The translations under genes were made by a program, and so were the position numbers. A stretch of 64,000 bases of DNA from Candidatus Sulfuritelmatomonas gaucii (GTDB lineage: Bacteria; Acidobacteriota; Terriglobia; Terriglobales; Acidobacteriaceae). The notes under the pieces are model-generated. The model was not told the DNA's origin and searched no databases. It saw only the letters and a program-made list of their open reading frames with translations. This document shows positions 8,937-17,039 of the stretch, piece by piece. Each line of letters begins with the position of its first letter. The first letter of the stretch is position 1. The stretch lies in the NCBI GenBank assembly GCA_900290245.1, contig OKRB01000081.1, positions 1 through 64,000 of the forward strand. The letters are read 5' to 3'.

Positions 8937-9350
8937 ATGACGAAGGCGAACCAGCCGCCGCTCGAAAAGCTGCTCGAACTCGCGCGGCAGGCGGCTGAAC
9001 ATTCCTATTCTCCCTACTCAAAATTCCGCGTGGGAGCGGCATTGCGCCTTGCCAGCGGCGAGATCGTCACCGGAACCAACGTCGAAAACGCGAGCCTGGG
9101 ACTGACCATCTGCGCCGAGCGGGCGGCCCTCGTGCGCGCTGTAACGCAATTCGGACCAAAGATCCGCATCGCAGCTGTGGCGGTTGCCAACCTGAATGGC
9201 TTGCCCAGTCCGCCGTGCGGGGCGTGCCGGCAAATGCTTGCCGAGTTTGCATCGCCGGAGGCTCCGATCGCGTTTCCCTCGGCGCGCGGAATCAAGACCA
9301 TGACCTTCAACCAGCTGCTGCCGGTGGGGTTCGAGTTCAAATTGAAATAA
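8937..9350 (+). CDS. cdd: Cytidine deaminase
   Basis: 137 residues, the usual length of tetrameric zinc cytidine deaminases. It converts cytidine and deoxycytidine to uridine and deoxyuridine. Zinc ligands and the catalytic glutamate are clear: TICAER (Cys59, Glu61) and PPCGACRQ (Cys94, Cys97), with the substrate-binding NVENASLG. A GGAG lies 11 nt before the ATG. The thymidine/pyrimidine phosphorylase starts 12 bp after its stop and a nucleoside transporter follows, so this is the first gene of a pyrimidine salvage operon. Confidence 0.97.
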   Translation: MTKANQPPLEKLLELARQAAEHSYSPYSKFRVGAALRLASGEIVTGTNVENASLGLTICAERAALVRAVTQFGPKIRIAAVAVANLNGLPSPPCGACRQMLAEFASPEAPIAFPSARGIKTMTFNQLLPVGFEFKLK

Positions 9351-9362
9351 GGCGCTCATTCG

Positions 9363-10769
9363 ATGACCAGGACCCAACGCACTCAGACCACAGATTCCGC
9401 TACCACCCCGCTGCACATGATCGACATCATCCGCAAGAAGCGCGATGGCGAGGCGCTGGATACGCGCGAGATTGGCTTCGTGGCGGCTGGTGCGGCGAAT
9501 GGCTCGATCCCTGCCGACCAGCTTGCGGCGTGGCTGATGGCCGCATGGATTCGCGGGCTCTCGCTCGACGAAACGCGCGCCCTCACGCTCGCCATGCGCG
9601 ACTCGGGCGAGAAGTTCTCGCCGGCGCAACTGGGCAAGCAAGCGGTGGACAAGCACTCCTCGGGCGGAGTGGGCGACAAGACCAGCTTCCTGGTTGCGCC
9701 GCTGGCCGCGGCGTGCGGCGTGGCCGTGCCCATGATCAGCGGCCGGGCGCTCGGTCACACCGGCGGCACTCTCGACAAACTGGAAGCGATTCCGGGCTAC
9801 CGCACCGCGCTGACACTCGCCGAATTCGAAGCGGTGCTGAAGAGATGCGGCGCATCGATCGTGAGCCAGACGCCGGAATTAGTGCCCGCCGATCGCGTAC
9901 TCTACGCATTGCGCGATCGCACCGCGACGGTCGAGAATCCAGGCCTGATCTGCGCGTCGATCTTGAGCAAAAAACTTGCGGCGGGGCTCAATGCGCTGGT
10001 GCTCGACGTGAAGACCGGGTCGGGGGCCTTCCTGCGCAAGATGGAGGACTGCGAATTTCTGGCGGCCCTGATGGTGGCCACGGCCGAGGCTGCGGGAACA
10101 CGCACCGTGGCGTTGCTGACCGACATGAGCCAGCCGCTCGGCCGCGCGGCGGGCAATTGGATCGAGGTGGCCGAGTGCGTGGAACTGCTGCGCGGGCAGA
10201 CTCCGCCGCGAAGCCCCGAAAGCAATTTTGACCTGCGCGAGCTTTCGCTCATCCTGGCAGGGTGGATGATCCATCTTGGCGGCAAGGCGAAATCGCCGCA
10301 GGAAGGCTACTCTCTGGCGGAAGCCGCCTTGGCTGACGGCGCTGCGCTGGCCGTCTTTATGAAGATGGTGGATGCGCAGGGAGGAGATGTTTCGGTCTTC
10401 GACGATCTGGCCGCATTTCACAAGCCCGGCGCCACACAGGTAGTCGAGGCATGGGAGAGCGGATTCGTGGCGGAGATGGATACCACCGCGCTGGGTTGGG
10501 CGGTGCAGCGTACCGGCGCGGGGCGCGAAAAGGCTGGAGAACCTGTCGATCCGCATGCGGGGATTCTTTTCCACGCGCGGCGCGGAGCAGAGGTGAAGCG
10601 CGGCGAACCGCTGGCGACAATCTACGCAACGCGGGCCGAACTGCTGGCCGAGCCGGCCGCGATTCTCAGGCGCGCCATTCGCGTTTCCAAAACGCCGCCG
10701 CATGCGGTGCCACTGGTGGGCAAAGTGTTTACGCGCGCCGATGCGGAAGAGTATCTCAGCAGCAAGTGA
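9363..10769 (+). CDS. deoA: Thymidine / pyrimidine-nucleoside phosphorylase
   Basis: 468 residues. It splits thymidine, deoxyuridine or uridine with phosphate to the base and (deoxy)ribose-1-phosphate. The family signature SGRALGHTGGTLDKLEAIPG is intact, as are KHSSGGVGDKTS (phosphate site) and ALVLDVKTGSGAF. The three-domain order (helical, alpha/beta, C-terminal lobe with HARRGAEVKRGEPLATIYA) is normal. The first 18 residues precede the usual family start MIDIIRKKRDG (ATG at 9417), so the true start may be there; neither ATG has a strong ribosome site. DeoA and Pdp cannot be told apart safely by eye. It follows cdd by 12 bp. Confidence 0.93.
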   Translation: MTRTQRTQTTDSATTPLHMIDIIRKKRDGEALDTREIGFVAAGAANGSIPADQLAAWLMAAWIRGLSLDETRALTLAMRDSGEKFSPAQLGKQAVDKHSSGGVGDKTSFLVAPLAAACGVAVPMISGRALGHTGGTLDKLEAIPGYRTALTLAEFEAVLKRCGASIVSQTPELVPADRVLYALRDRTATVENPGLICASILSKKLAAGLNALVLDVKTGSGAFLRKMEDCEFLAALMVATAEAAGTRTVALLTDMSQPLGRAAGNWIEVAECVELLRGQTPPRSPESNFDLRELSLILAGWMIHLGGKAKSPQEGYSLAEAALADGAALAVFMKMVDAQGGDVSVFDDLAAFHKPGATQVVEAWESGFVAEMDTTALGWAVQRTGAGREKAGEPVDPHAGILFHARRGAEVKRGEPLATIYATRAELLAEPAAILRRAIRVSKTPPHAVPLVGKVFTRADAEEYLSSK

Positions 10770-10921
10770 TCAGTGATTAGTGGTCAGTGGTCGGTGATCA
10801 GTCTCTGCTGGCGCCGACCTAAGAATTGAATCGGTTCAAAACAACTTTGCGATGTGGCGTGCTCGCTGTTTGGGCTAAAGAAGGCTACACTGACCACTGA
10901 TCACCGACAACTGACAACTGT
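10768..10921. repeat. Intergenic inverted pair of GATCAGTGGTCAGT-type short repeats
   Basis: Two clusters of degenerate 7-8 bp units (TGATCAG, TGGTCAG, TGGTCGG) lie between deoA and the transporter gene. The first (10768-10803) runs forward. The second (about 10888-10921) is its reverse complement: GTCGGTGATCAGT at 10790-10802 pairs exactly with ACTGATCACCGAC at 10896-10908. They could fold into a long hairpin in the deoA-nupC transcript. A related unit occurs before ispF (56017-56057). Confidence 0.75.
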
Positions 10922-10940
10922 TCTTAAGGAGGCAACCGCA

Positions 10941-12218
10941 TTGGCTCGATTCACTGGGGTGTTGGGGATTCTGGCCGTACTCGCGGCCGCATATCTTTTT
11001 TCCACTGATCGCAGACACATCCGCTGGCGCACGATTTTCTGGGGCATTGGCCTGCAATTCTGCTTTGCGTTCCTGGTGCTGCGCTTCAGCATCGGGCAGG
11101 GTGTGATGACCTGGGCCGGCGCCGTCGTGACGAAGATGCTTTCCGCGACGTTCGCCGGCACGCAGGTGCTCTTCGGTGAGTTCGGCCTTCCCAACTCGGG
11201 CGCGTTTGGCAATCTGCTGAGTCAGCTCCCGAACCATACAGCGAACCAAGGCGCGGTCTTCGCCTTCCAGGTGCTGCCGACCATCATCTTCATCTCCGCG
11301 TTTTTCGCCGTTCTCTACCACATCGGCGTCATGCAGATCATCATTCGCGCCATGGCGTGGGTGATGTTGAAGACCATGCGCATCTCGGGCGCCGAGAGCA
11401 TGAATGTGGCGGCCTCGATTTTCATGGGCCAGACCGAGGCCCCACTCACGATCCGGCCGTTCCTGTCGAAGGCCACTCGCAGCGAGCTGATGACCATCAT
11501 GACCAGCGGTATGGCGCACGTCTCCGGCGGGATCATGGCCATGTACATCGCTCAGGGCGTCGAGGCGCGGCACCTGCTTTCAGCCGTCATCATGACTTCG
11601 CCGGGAACGATTTTGCTGGCCAAAATGCTGGTACCAGAAACCGAGGTTCCGGCCACCGAGGGCCAGGTGGTCATTCCCAAGGACGAGCTGCACTCCGAGG
11701 AGAACTTCATCGGCTCTATCGCGCGCGGCACCATTGACGGCGGCAAGCTGGCGCTGAACGTGGCCATCATGCTCATCAGTTTTCTGGCGCTGGTGGCGCT
11801 TCTCGACATGGTGCTGGCCTGGGCGCACGGGCTGGCCTACACGCATTGGGTTCCTTCGAGCCTGGGGCAAATTCTGGGATTTGTTGGCGCGCCGGTGGCG
11901 TGGCTCATCGGTGTGCCGTGGCGCGATTGCCCGGCCATCGGCAATCTGCTGGGCACGCGCATGGCGCTGAACGAGGTGATCGCGTATATCGGGCTCGGCG
12001 CGCAGAAGGCAACGCTGCTGCCGCGTTCATTCACCATTGCCACGTTCGCGCTATGCGGTTTCGCCAACCTGGGCTCGATCGGCATGCAGATTGGCGGCAT
12101 CGGCGCCCTGGTTCCCGAGCGGCGCAACGACCTGGCAAAGCTGGGCGTGCGCGCCATGCTGGCCGGCACTATGGCCAACCTGATCTCCGCTTCCATCGCA
12201 GGAATTTTTCTGGGGTAG
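10941..12218 (+). CDS. Concentrative nucleoside transporter (CNT/NupC family)
   Basis: 425 residues, the normal length for the family. TTG 10941 is chosen as the start because AAGGAGG sits 8 nt upstream; the frame extends back to 10854 but would translate an intergenic repeat. It is a multi-pass inner-membrane nucleoside symporter (H+ or Na+ coupled). Family hallmarks are SIFMGQTEAPLTIRPF, MTIMTSGMAHVSGGI, IGNLLGTRMALNEVIAY and the C-terminal GFANLGSIGMQIGGIGAL. Placed after cdd and deoA, it probably imports the pyrimidine nucleosides they degrade. Confidence 0.93.
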   Translation: MARFTGVLGILAVLAAAYLFSTDRRHIRWRTIFWGIGLQFCFAFLVLRFSIGQGVMTWAGAVVTKMLSATFAGTQVLFGEFGLPNSGAFGNLLSQLPNHTANQGAVFAFQVLPTIIFISAFFAVLYHIGVMQIIIRAMAWVMLKTMRISGAESMNVAASIFMGQTEAPLTIRPFLSKATRSELMTIMTSGMAHVSGGIMAMYIAQGVEARHLLSAVIMTSPGTILLAKMLVPETEVPATEGQVVIPKDELHSEENFIGSIARGTIDGGKLALNVAIMLISFLALVALLDMVLAWAHGLAYTHWVPSSLGQILGFVGAPVAWLIGVPWRDCPAIGNLLGTRMALNEVIAYIGLGAQKATLLPRSFTIATFALCGFANLGSIGMQIGGIGALVPERRNDLAKLGVRAMLAGTMANLISASIAGIFLG

Positions 12219-12230
12219 GTGAACGGCGAG

Positions 12231-12500
12231 TTACTTTGCGAATCTCGACGCGCTCCGCGCTCTTCTCTTCGCGGCCTCTGCTTCACGATCCTTCTTCGGC
12301 GCATTCGTCTGAAGGCGTCCCAGCAGCTTCGCTGACGCCACCGCTACCTCGCCAATCGCCTCGTCGAACGCTGCCGCGTTCGTGTTCGAGGGTTTGTTCA
12401 GTCCGCTGATCTTGCGCACGTATTGAAGCGCCGCCGCACGGACCTCCGCCTCTGTGGCGGGAGGCTCAAAGTTGAACAGCATTCGGATATTTCGGCACAT
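12231..12500 (-). CDS. DUF2277 family protein
   Basis: 89 residues from ATG 12500. The N-terminal block MCRNIRMLFNFEPPATEAEV and the following RAAALQYVRKISGLNKPS match the DUF2277 signature; the function is unknown. The C-terminus is basic and Arg/Ala-rich (AKRRARSASRFAK), which could contact nucleic acid, but this is speculation. An upstream extension of the frame to 12605 has no family resemblance and overlaps the neighbouring CBS gene, so it was rejected. Its stop faces the transporter stop 12 bp away (convergent). Confidence 0.85.
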   Translation of the reverse strand: MCRNIRMLFNFEPPATEAEVRAAALQYVRKISGLNKPSNTNAAAFDEAIGEVAVASAKLLGRLQTNAPKKDREAEAAKRRARSASRFAK

Positions 12501-12532
12501 AAGAAGAGCTGGAAGCGCAAAAGTCGGTGGCC

Positions 12533-12985
12533 TTATCCCGGATACACGCCCGTAATGTACCCCTCGAGCGCCTGAATGGCATGCTCCTGGCCGCTGATGA
12601 CCCACTTCACCATATCGCCAATGGAGATGATGCCCACAACGCGGTCGCCATCAATCACAGGAAGGTGGCGGAAATGGCCCTCGGTCATCAGGTTCATGCA
12701 ATCGTCGACCGTGTGTTGCGGAGTCACTGAGATCACCGGGCTGGTCATGATTTCGAGGACTTTCGTATCCCGGGATGCATGACCCTGGAGAATGCCTTTG
12801 CGCGCGTAGTCGCGTTCCGACAAGATGCCGACGAGACGCGAGCCCGACATCACCATCAACGCGCCGACATCATACTCGGCCATCAGCGACAGGGCCTCGT
12901 GGACCGTCTGCTCCGGAGAAACAGGCAGAACCTTGTTGAACGCCTTGTGCTTCAGCACCTGGTCAACGGTGTCGGTGATTCTCAT
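12533..12985 (-). CDS. Two-CBS-domain protein
   Basis: 150 residues beginning at ATG 12985, which has GGAGG 5 nt upstream. Two tandem CBS domains fill the protein. The first holds VHEALSLMAEYDVGALMV, LVGILSERDYARK; the second holds VDDCMNLMTEGHFRHLPVIDGDRVVGIISIGDMVKW. Paired CBS domains form a Bateman module that binds adenine nucleotides or SAM. With no attached enzyme the protein is probably a soluble energy or stress sensor acting on an unknown partner. A longer frame (to 13084) begins with unrelated sequence. It is transcribed ahead of the DUF2277 gene and could share an mRNA with it. Confidence 0.93.
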   Translation of the reverse strand: MRITDTVDQVLKHKAFNKVLPVSPEQTVHEALSLMAEYDVGALMVMSGSRLVGILSERDYARKGILQGHASRDTKVLEIMTSPVISVTPQHTVDDCMNLMTEGHFRHLPVIDGDRVVGIISIGDMVKWVISGQEHAIQALEGYITGVYPG

Positions 12986-13183
12986 CGGGTCCTCCAGGGA
13001 TCTTAACCAGGGATAGGTCGCGGGAGCCTCGTGGTCTCCAAGGGTCTTCGCCGCCGTGGAAAAGCAGTATACGCTGGATCGCATTCAACTGTCGTACGCG
13101 CTGTTGCATAAACTGAGATGTGACCGGAATCACCTACGGTTGGTTAGGCCCCCCGGGTAGCCAGAAAAAAGACGTGATCAGCG

Positions 13184-13459
13184 TTACGCCCGCAGCCGGC
13201 GAACACGGTAGGCGATGGTCAAAAATGTGACTGTGCCGCAAGTGAAAAAACTGGCTCCCAATCCAATGATCAAGGCGTTGTCATGTTCATAAACGCCGTG
13301 GATGACGCCGAGGATCTGCAGGATGCAGAATCCGCCAAACGTGACCAGGGAGACGCCCTCGTCCGTTTTCTTGCGCCAGACGGCGATGGCTTGGGGGACA
13401 AAAAGCAGCGCATTGCCGATGAGGCCGAGTCCAAAGATGAAGGCCACGATTTGCCGCAT
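13184..13459 (-). CDS. SemiSWEET / PQ-loop family small membrane transporter
   Basis: 91 residues with three predicted transmembrane helices (about 4-22, 38-57, 63-83). The first helix ends in the PQ motif PQAIAVWRKKTDEGVS, typical of SemiSWEET proteins. Bacterial members dimerise and carry small sugars such as glucose or sucrose down their gradient. The length and topology match. The substrate cannot be read from sequence. No operon partner is evident. Confidence 0.85.
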   Translation of the reverse strand: MRQIVAFIFGLGLIGNALLFVPQAIAVWRKKTDEGVSLVTFGGFCILQILGVIHGVYEHDNALIIGLGASFFTCGTVTFLTIAYRVRRLRA

Positions 13460-13621
13460 GTTGCTGATTTCTCCGGGTGAGGATGGGAACGCTAGTCCCT
13501 ATGCTCTCATCGAGCGCAGGTCGCGGCCGATCAGGTGGCCGCAGCAGGCTGGTTCTTGTGCATATAAGATCAATGGAAACAGCAATTTGCCGCACTTCAA
13601 CTCGCCGCATCTAAATATGGA

Positions 13622-14500
13622 GTGCAGACTTTTGCCAGAACTTCAACCATTGCTTGGATCATCGCCTGCGGAATCGGCCTCGCGGGTTGCGGCGGATTCG
13701 TCGAAATGGTGTCTGACAATTCAGGTCAGGCCGTCCAGCAGCAGCCGGCCAGCTATCCTCCCGAGGAATTGAAGCCGGTTCCCCCGACTCCAATCGCGAT
13801 CCAAAAGGCTGAGCTCGACGAGCCGACATGGGACCCGGCGTGGAACATGCTCATTGAGCAGGCGCTGCCTGCAAATCTCCTTTCCTCGCGGCGGGAAAAA
13901 GAAGTGAAACCGCTTTGCCCGCAATTCCGTCATTTGAGCAAAGGCCAACGGCGTGCATTCTGGGCCTATTTCTTCCAGGCATTGGCTGGAGCCGAGGCGG
14001 GGCTGAAACCGACCTCTGACGTGCATCACACGCAACCTGAGGTCGACGTGCCTGACCTTGTTACCCACCTCCCAGTCCACCAGCAGGGCTTGCTGCAACT
14101 CACCTAGATGGACGATTTGCGCTATGGCTGCAACTTCGACTGGCAGAGCGACAGGCATCTGCCCGAACGCGACCCTTCGAGGAGTATTCTTCTGCCCGAG
14201 AATAATCTGCTTTGCGGCTTGAGAATTGTCGAAGATCAACTGGTGAAGCGGCACGAGCCACTGCTCAGTGACAAGAGCTACTGGTCGACCCTGCGGCCGG
14301 ACAATCAAAGCTTTGCCGTCTTTGAGAAGCAGATGGTGAACGTGCCGGCTTATTGTGAGCTGCACCCGAAGTCTCGCGAGCCGATCGAAGCCAGCCCAGC
14401 GCCCCTCGTGGAAGCGACCAGCCAGCCACCGAAAAAGGATCAGGACCAAGGCACAGACGATGCCCAATCGCCTTCCGAGTGGGCAAGCGCCAAGCGCTGA
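13622..14500 (+). pseudogene. Lipoprotein, possibly lysozyme-like, interrupted by an in-frame TAG
   Basis: One reading frame is broken only by TAG at 14105-14107. The first part (161 codons from GTG 13622) starts with a lipoprotein signal ending LAGC. It continues with RRAFWAYFFQALAGAEAGLKP, HTQPEVDVPDLV and VHQQGLLQLT. Directly after the stop the frame goes on with MDDLRYGCNFDWQSDRHLPE, ENNLLCGLRIVEDQL and SYWSTLRPD, ending in a Pro/Gln-rich tail. The two halves read as one protein of about 291 residues. An E in AGAEAGLKP followed by GLLQLT recalls soluble lytic transglycosylase-like folds (E...GLMQ), but this is a weak inference. The TAG could replace a tyrosine codon (TAC/TAT), or be a sequence error. 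Confidence 0.7.
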
Positions 14501-14567
14501 ACGATGAATCAATAAGCGCCGGGTGGCCAGGCACAGAGCGACGGCGTGGGCAGATTCGGTGCTCGGA

Positions 14568-15239
14568 TTAGTTTTCTGAGCGGCGTGGACGGCCCAAACG
14601 TGCTCCCAGGGCTCCGCCGGCGACGGCAAGGACGAGGATGACCAGCGCCAGCACGCCGATATTGAAAAGGACTGAAGCAGCGCGCCCTTCCGGCGAAAGC
14701 ATCATCAGCTTCGTGGCGGCGATGGTCTGCGGATCAAAGCCGAGTGTGGATAACTGCTGGCTTCCCTGGTTGATCTGGTCCTGCCACATATCGTCGAATA
14801 CCTTGCCCTGGCGGAGCCAGAAGCGCATGGCATAGAGAGTGATTCCCGTTGTTAATGCTGCGGTCCAACCGCCCAAAATGCCAGTCACGAGGCCAATGCG
14901 AGCGCCCGCGCCAATCGTGATCCATGCCGGCCGCCGTCCGCGCACGTAAAGGGCGACGACCCAAGCCGCTGCTGCGGGGATCAGCAGCAGCCCGAAAAGG
15001 CCAAGGCGCGTGAGGGCAGCGCAAAGCACACCCGCCGGAATGGCCAGGGCAAGAGCCGGCCGCAAGGCAGGTTTCCAGTCGACCGTGTTCGCATCCCGCA
15101 CCACTTCGCCCCAGCGCTCAGGTTGCCCTGACGCCGCGGATGGGTCGGCGGAGTAGACGAGTTGCGGCAAACCGCAAACCGGGCAGAAGCAATCCACAGG
15201 CTGCACGGTCTGGTGGCAACGGCTGCAGGAGAGCTCCAT
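14568..15239 (-). CDS. Zinc-ribbon membrane protein of unknown function
   Basis: 223 residues. The N-terminus is a zinc ribbon with two CxxC pairs (CSRC at 5-8, CPVC at 19-22). A short linker follows, then four or five hydrophobic helices (about 60-80, 82-98, 105-135 and 190-210). A polar loop of about 45 residues, WQDQINQGSQQLSTLGFDPQ and on, separates the last two helices. The end is basic (RLGRPRRSEN). Proteins of this plan are common in Acidobacteria, but I do not know a function. It is monocistronic and convergent with the pseudogene before it. Confidence 0.8.
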   Translation of the reverse strand: MELSCSRCHQTVQPVDCFCPVCGLPQLVYSADPSAASGQPERWGEVVRDANTVDWKPALRPALALAIPAGVLCAALTRLGLFGLLLIPAAAAWVVALYVRGRRPAWITIGAGARIGLVTGILGGWTAALTTGITLYAMRFWLRQGKVFDDMWQDQINQGSQQLSTLGFDPQTIAATKLMMLSPEGRAASVLFNIGVLALVILVLAVAGGALGARLGRPRRSEN

Positions 15240-15440
15240 ATAGAAAGCCTATCGTATCGCGCTTGGCCGGAGCGGGCGCAAGGTGCGAGGCGGATGGCGC
15301 CAAGTCATATCCACACAGCGATTGAGGCGGAAGCTTCCAACGAACAACTCCTTCTTGCAACTAACCTTCTATTCCCATAGCACGGACTTGCGGCCGAATC
15401 GTAGCAAAGTGCTCAACGGTCGATTCGAAGATGGCAGGAA

Positions 15441-15788
15441 ATGAGCGAATTCATCTTGCGCTTTTTCGTCGGCGGTTTAGTCGTCAGTTTTTTCGCGATG
15501 CTTGGAGACATGCTTCGTCCCAAGAGCTTCGCGGGACTGTTCAGTGCCGCGCCTTCCATAGCATTAGCAACGCTGACTCTAACGATCCACAAGTACGGAA
15601 GAGCCTATGCCGCCGGTGAAGCTGAAACCATGCTGCTCGGCTCGATCGCTTTTCTCCTTTATTGCGCGCTGGCCAGTTTCCTTCTTCGGCGCTTTCGGCC
15701 GAGTGCTTTCATCGTCAGCTTCGCGCTCCTGCCCGTCTGGTTGGTCATCTCCATTGGGTCATGGATGATTTTCAGCGGGAGGTGGTGA
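15441..15788 (+). CDS. DUF3147 family membrane protein (first of tandem pair)
   Basis: 115 residues with three or four hydrophobic helices (FILRFFVGGLVVSFFAML; GLFSAAPSIALATLTLTI; SIAFLLYCALASFLL; FIVSFALLPVWLVISIGSW). The block GDMLRPKSFAGLFSAAPSIALAT fits DUF3147, a family of small integral membrane proteins of unknown role. GATGGCAGGAA precedes the ATG as a weak ribosome site. The next gene, of the same family, starts 1 bp after its stop. Confidence 0.8.
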   Translation: MSEFILRFFVGGLVVSFFAMLGDMLRPKSFAGLFSAAPSIALATLTLTIHKYGRAYAAGEAETMLLGSIAFLLYCALASFLLRRFRPSAFIVSFALLPVWLVISIGSWMIFSGRW

Positions 15789-15789
15789 T

Positions 15790-16236
15790 TTGATCTCCGC
15801 CAGAATATCGTCGTTGAAAGAAACGAAACCGCACGAATACTTAATACGATTCGCCTTTGGAGGAGGGGCAACAGTCCTCGCTGGCTTCATCGCAATGCGA
15901 TTCGGCCCTGGCCCGGGCGGCCTATTTCTCGCTTTTCCGGCCATCTTTCCCGCAACTGCGACGCTGATCGAGGCGCACGAAAAAAAGCGCATGGCGAAGA
16001 TCGGCCATGATGGAACCAATCGGGGACGCATGGCTGCAAGCATCGACGCGGCTGGCGCCTCGCTCGGCTGCATCGGGCTTGCCGGATTCGCCGTCATTCT
16101 CTGGCTCATGCTTCCAAAGCACAATGCATTTCTATACCTGGTCGTTGCACTCGCGGTTTGGGTGGTGCTTTCCGTCGTGCTTTGGAAGGTCCGCAAGAGT
16201 CGCTTATTTGGGATTCGGTTTGGAATGTCGAGGTGA
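15790..16236 (+). CDS. DUF3147-like membrane protein (second of tandem pair)
   Basis: 148 residues from TTG 15790, which has GGGAGGTGG a few nt upstream inside the preceding gene. The layout matches the preceding gene: LIRFAFGGGATVLAGFIAMRF, FLAFPAIFPATATLIEAHEKK, then two C-terminal helices (IGLAGFAVILWLMLP and LYLVVALAVWVVLSVVLW). The charged segment EKKRMAKIGHDGTNRGRM between the halves is an insertion relative to the first copy. The two proteins probably arose by duplication and act as a pair in the inner membrane. Confidence 0.8.
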   Translation: MISARISSLKETKPHEYLIRFAFGGGATVLAGFIAMRFGPGPGGLFLAFPAIFPATATLIEAHEKKRMAKIGHDGTNRGRMAASIDAAGASLGCIGLAGFAVILWLMLPKHNAFLYLVVALAVWVVLSVVLWKVRKSRLFGIRFGMSR

Positions 16237-16304
16237 GGCCGCAATGATGGCGGTACGCGACGATCTAAGGTTGGCGGAGGCCGCAGTCGCCCCGTCCGGG
16301 TCAA

Positions 16305-17039
16305 CTACGCTTTCGCCGCAGGCAGGCCCAGCTTCTCGCCCACAATGGCCTCAGCCGCGGCAACGGCTTCGTCCAGTGTCATGTTCGTGGAATCCAGGAG
16401 AACCGCATCGGGCGCGGGCTTGAGCGGTGAATCGGCTCGATTGCGGTCCCGCTCGTCGCGGGCGCGCAGATCGCGAATGACCTCTTCCGGCGGAGTGGCG
16501 GACGAGCGGTCTTTCTCGCCGAGCTGATCGTAGCGGCGCTGGCCCCGTACTTCGGGAGCGGCATCGAGAAAGATCTTCACCTCGGCATGCGGGAAAACGA
16601 CAGTGCCAATGTCGCGGCCCTCCATCACGACGCCGCCCTGCGCCGCGAGCTGCTGCTGCAGGCGGACCATCCAGGACCGCACTGCGGGAAAAACGCTTAC
16701 CCTTGACGCCGCTTCAGTCACAGTTGGGTTGCGGATGAGACCGCTTACGTCCTCGCCATCGAGCAGGACGCGATTCTCCTCCTCGCCCGATTCAAGCTGG
16801 ATAGAAGTTTCGTGGGTAAGGGCTTCGAGGGCGCTGCTGTCATCCAGAGGAATCTCGGCGCGCAACGCCTTCAGCGCGAAAGCGCGATACATCGCGCCCG
16901 TTTCAAGGTTCAGCAGGCCAAAATACTGCGCCAGGTGGCGGGCGATCGTACTTTTTCCGGCGCCGGCGGGGCCATCGATGGCGACAATCATTCGGCGGCC
17001 CGGTTTTGAGGCAGCAATGCCGTTCTCGTTCCCGCTCAT
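16305..17039 (-). CDS. cmk: Cytidylate kinase
   Basis: 244 residues. It phosphorylates CMP and dCMP with ATP. The P-loop GPAGAGKST (residues 23-31) lies in the family start MIVAIDGPAGAGKSTIARHL. Further marks are LETGAMYRAFAL (nucleotide base site), VVMEGRDIGTVVFPHA and the lid RDERDRNRADSPLKPAPDAV. The length is normal, with 16 extra N-terminal residues. Its ATG overlaps the stop of the upstream gene (ATGA), so it is translationally coupled to the mutL-side gene. Confidence 0.97.
   Translation of the reverse strand: MSGNENGIAASKPGRRMIVAIDGPAGAGKSTIARHLAQYFGLLNLETGAMYRAFALKALRAEIPLDDSSALEALTHETSIQLESGEEENRVLLDGEDVSGLIRNPTVTEAASRVSVFPAVRSWMVRLQQQLAAQGGVVMEGRDIGTVVFPHAEVKIFLDAAPEVRGQRRYDQLGEKDRSSATPPEEVIRDLRARDERDRNRADSPLKPAPDAVLLDSTNMTLDEAVAAAEAIVGEKLGLPAAKA

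Noticed and set aside
10854-10940. Upstream start of the nucleoside transporter at 10854
   Set aside because: It would translate the intergenic repeat; TTG 10941 has AAGGAGG at 8 nt and gives the normal length.
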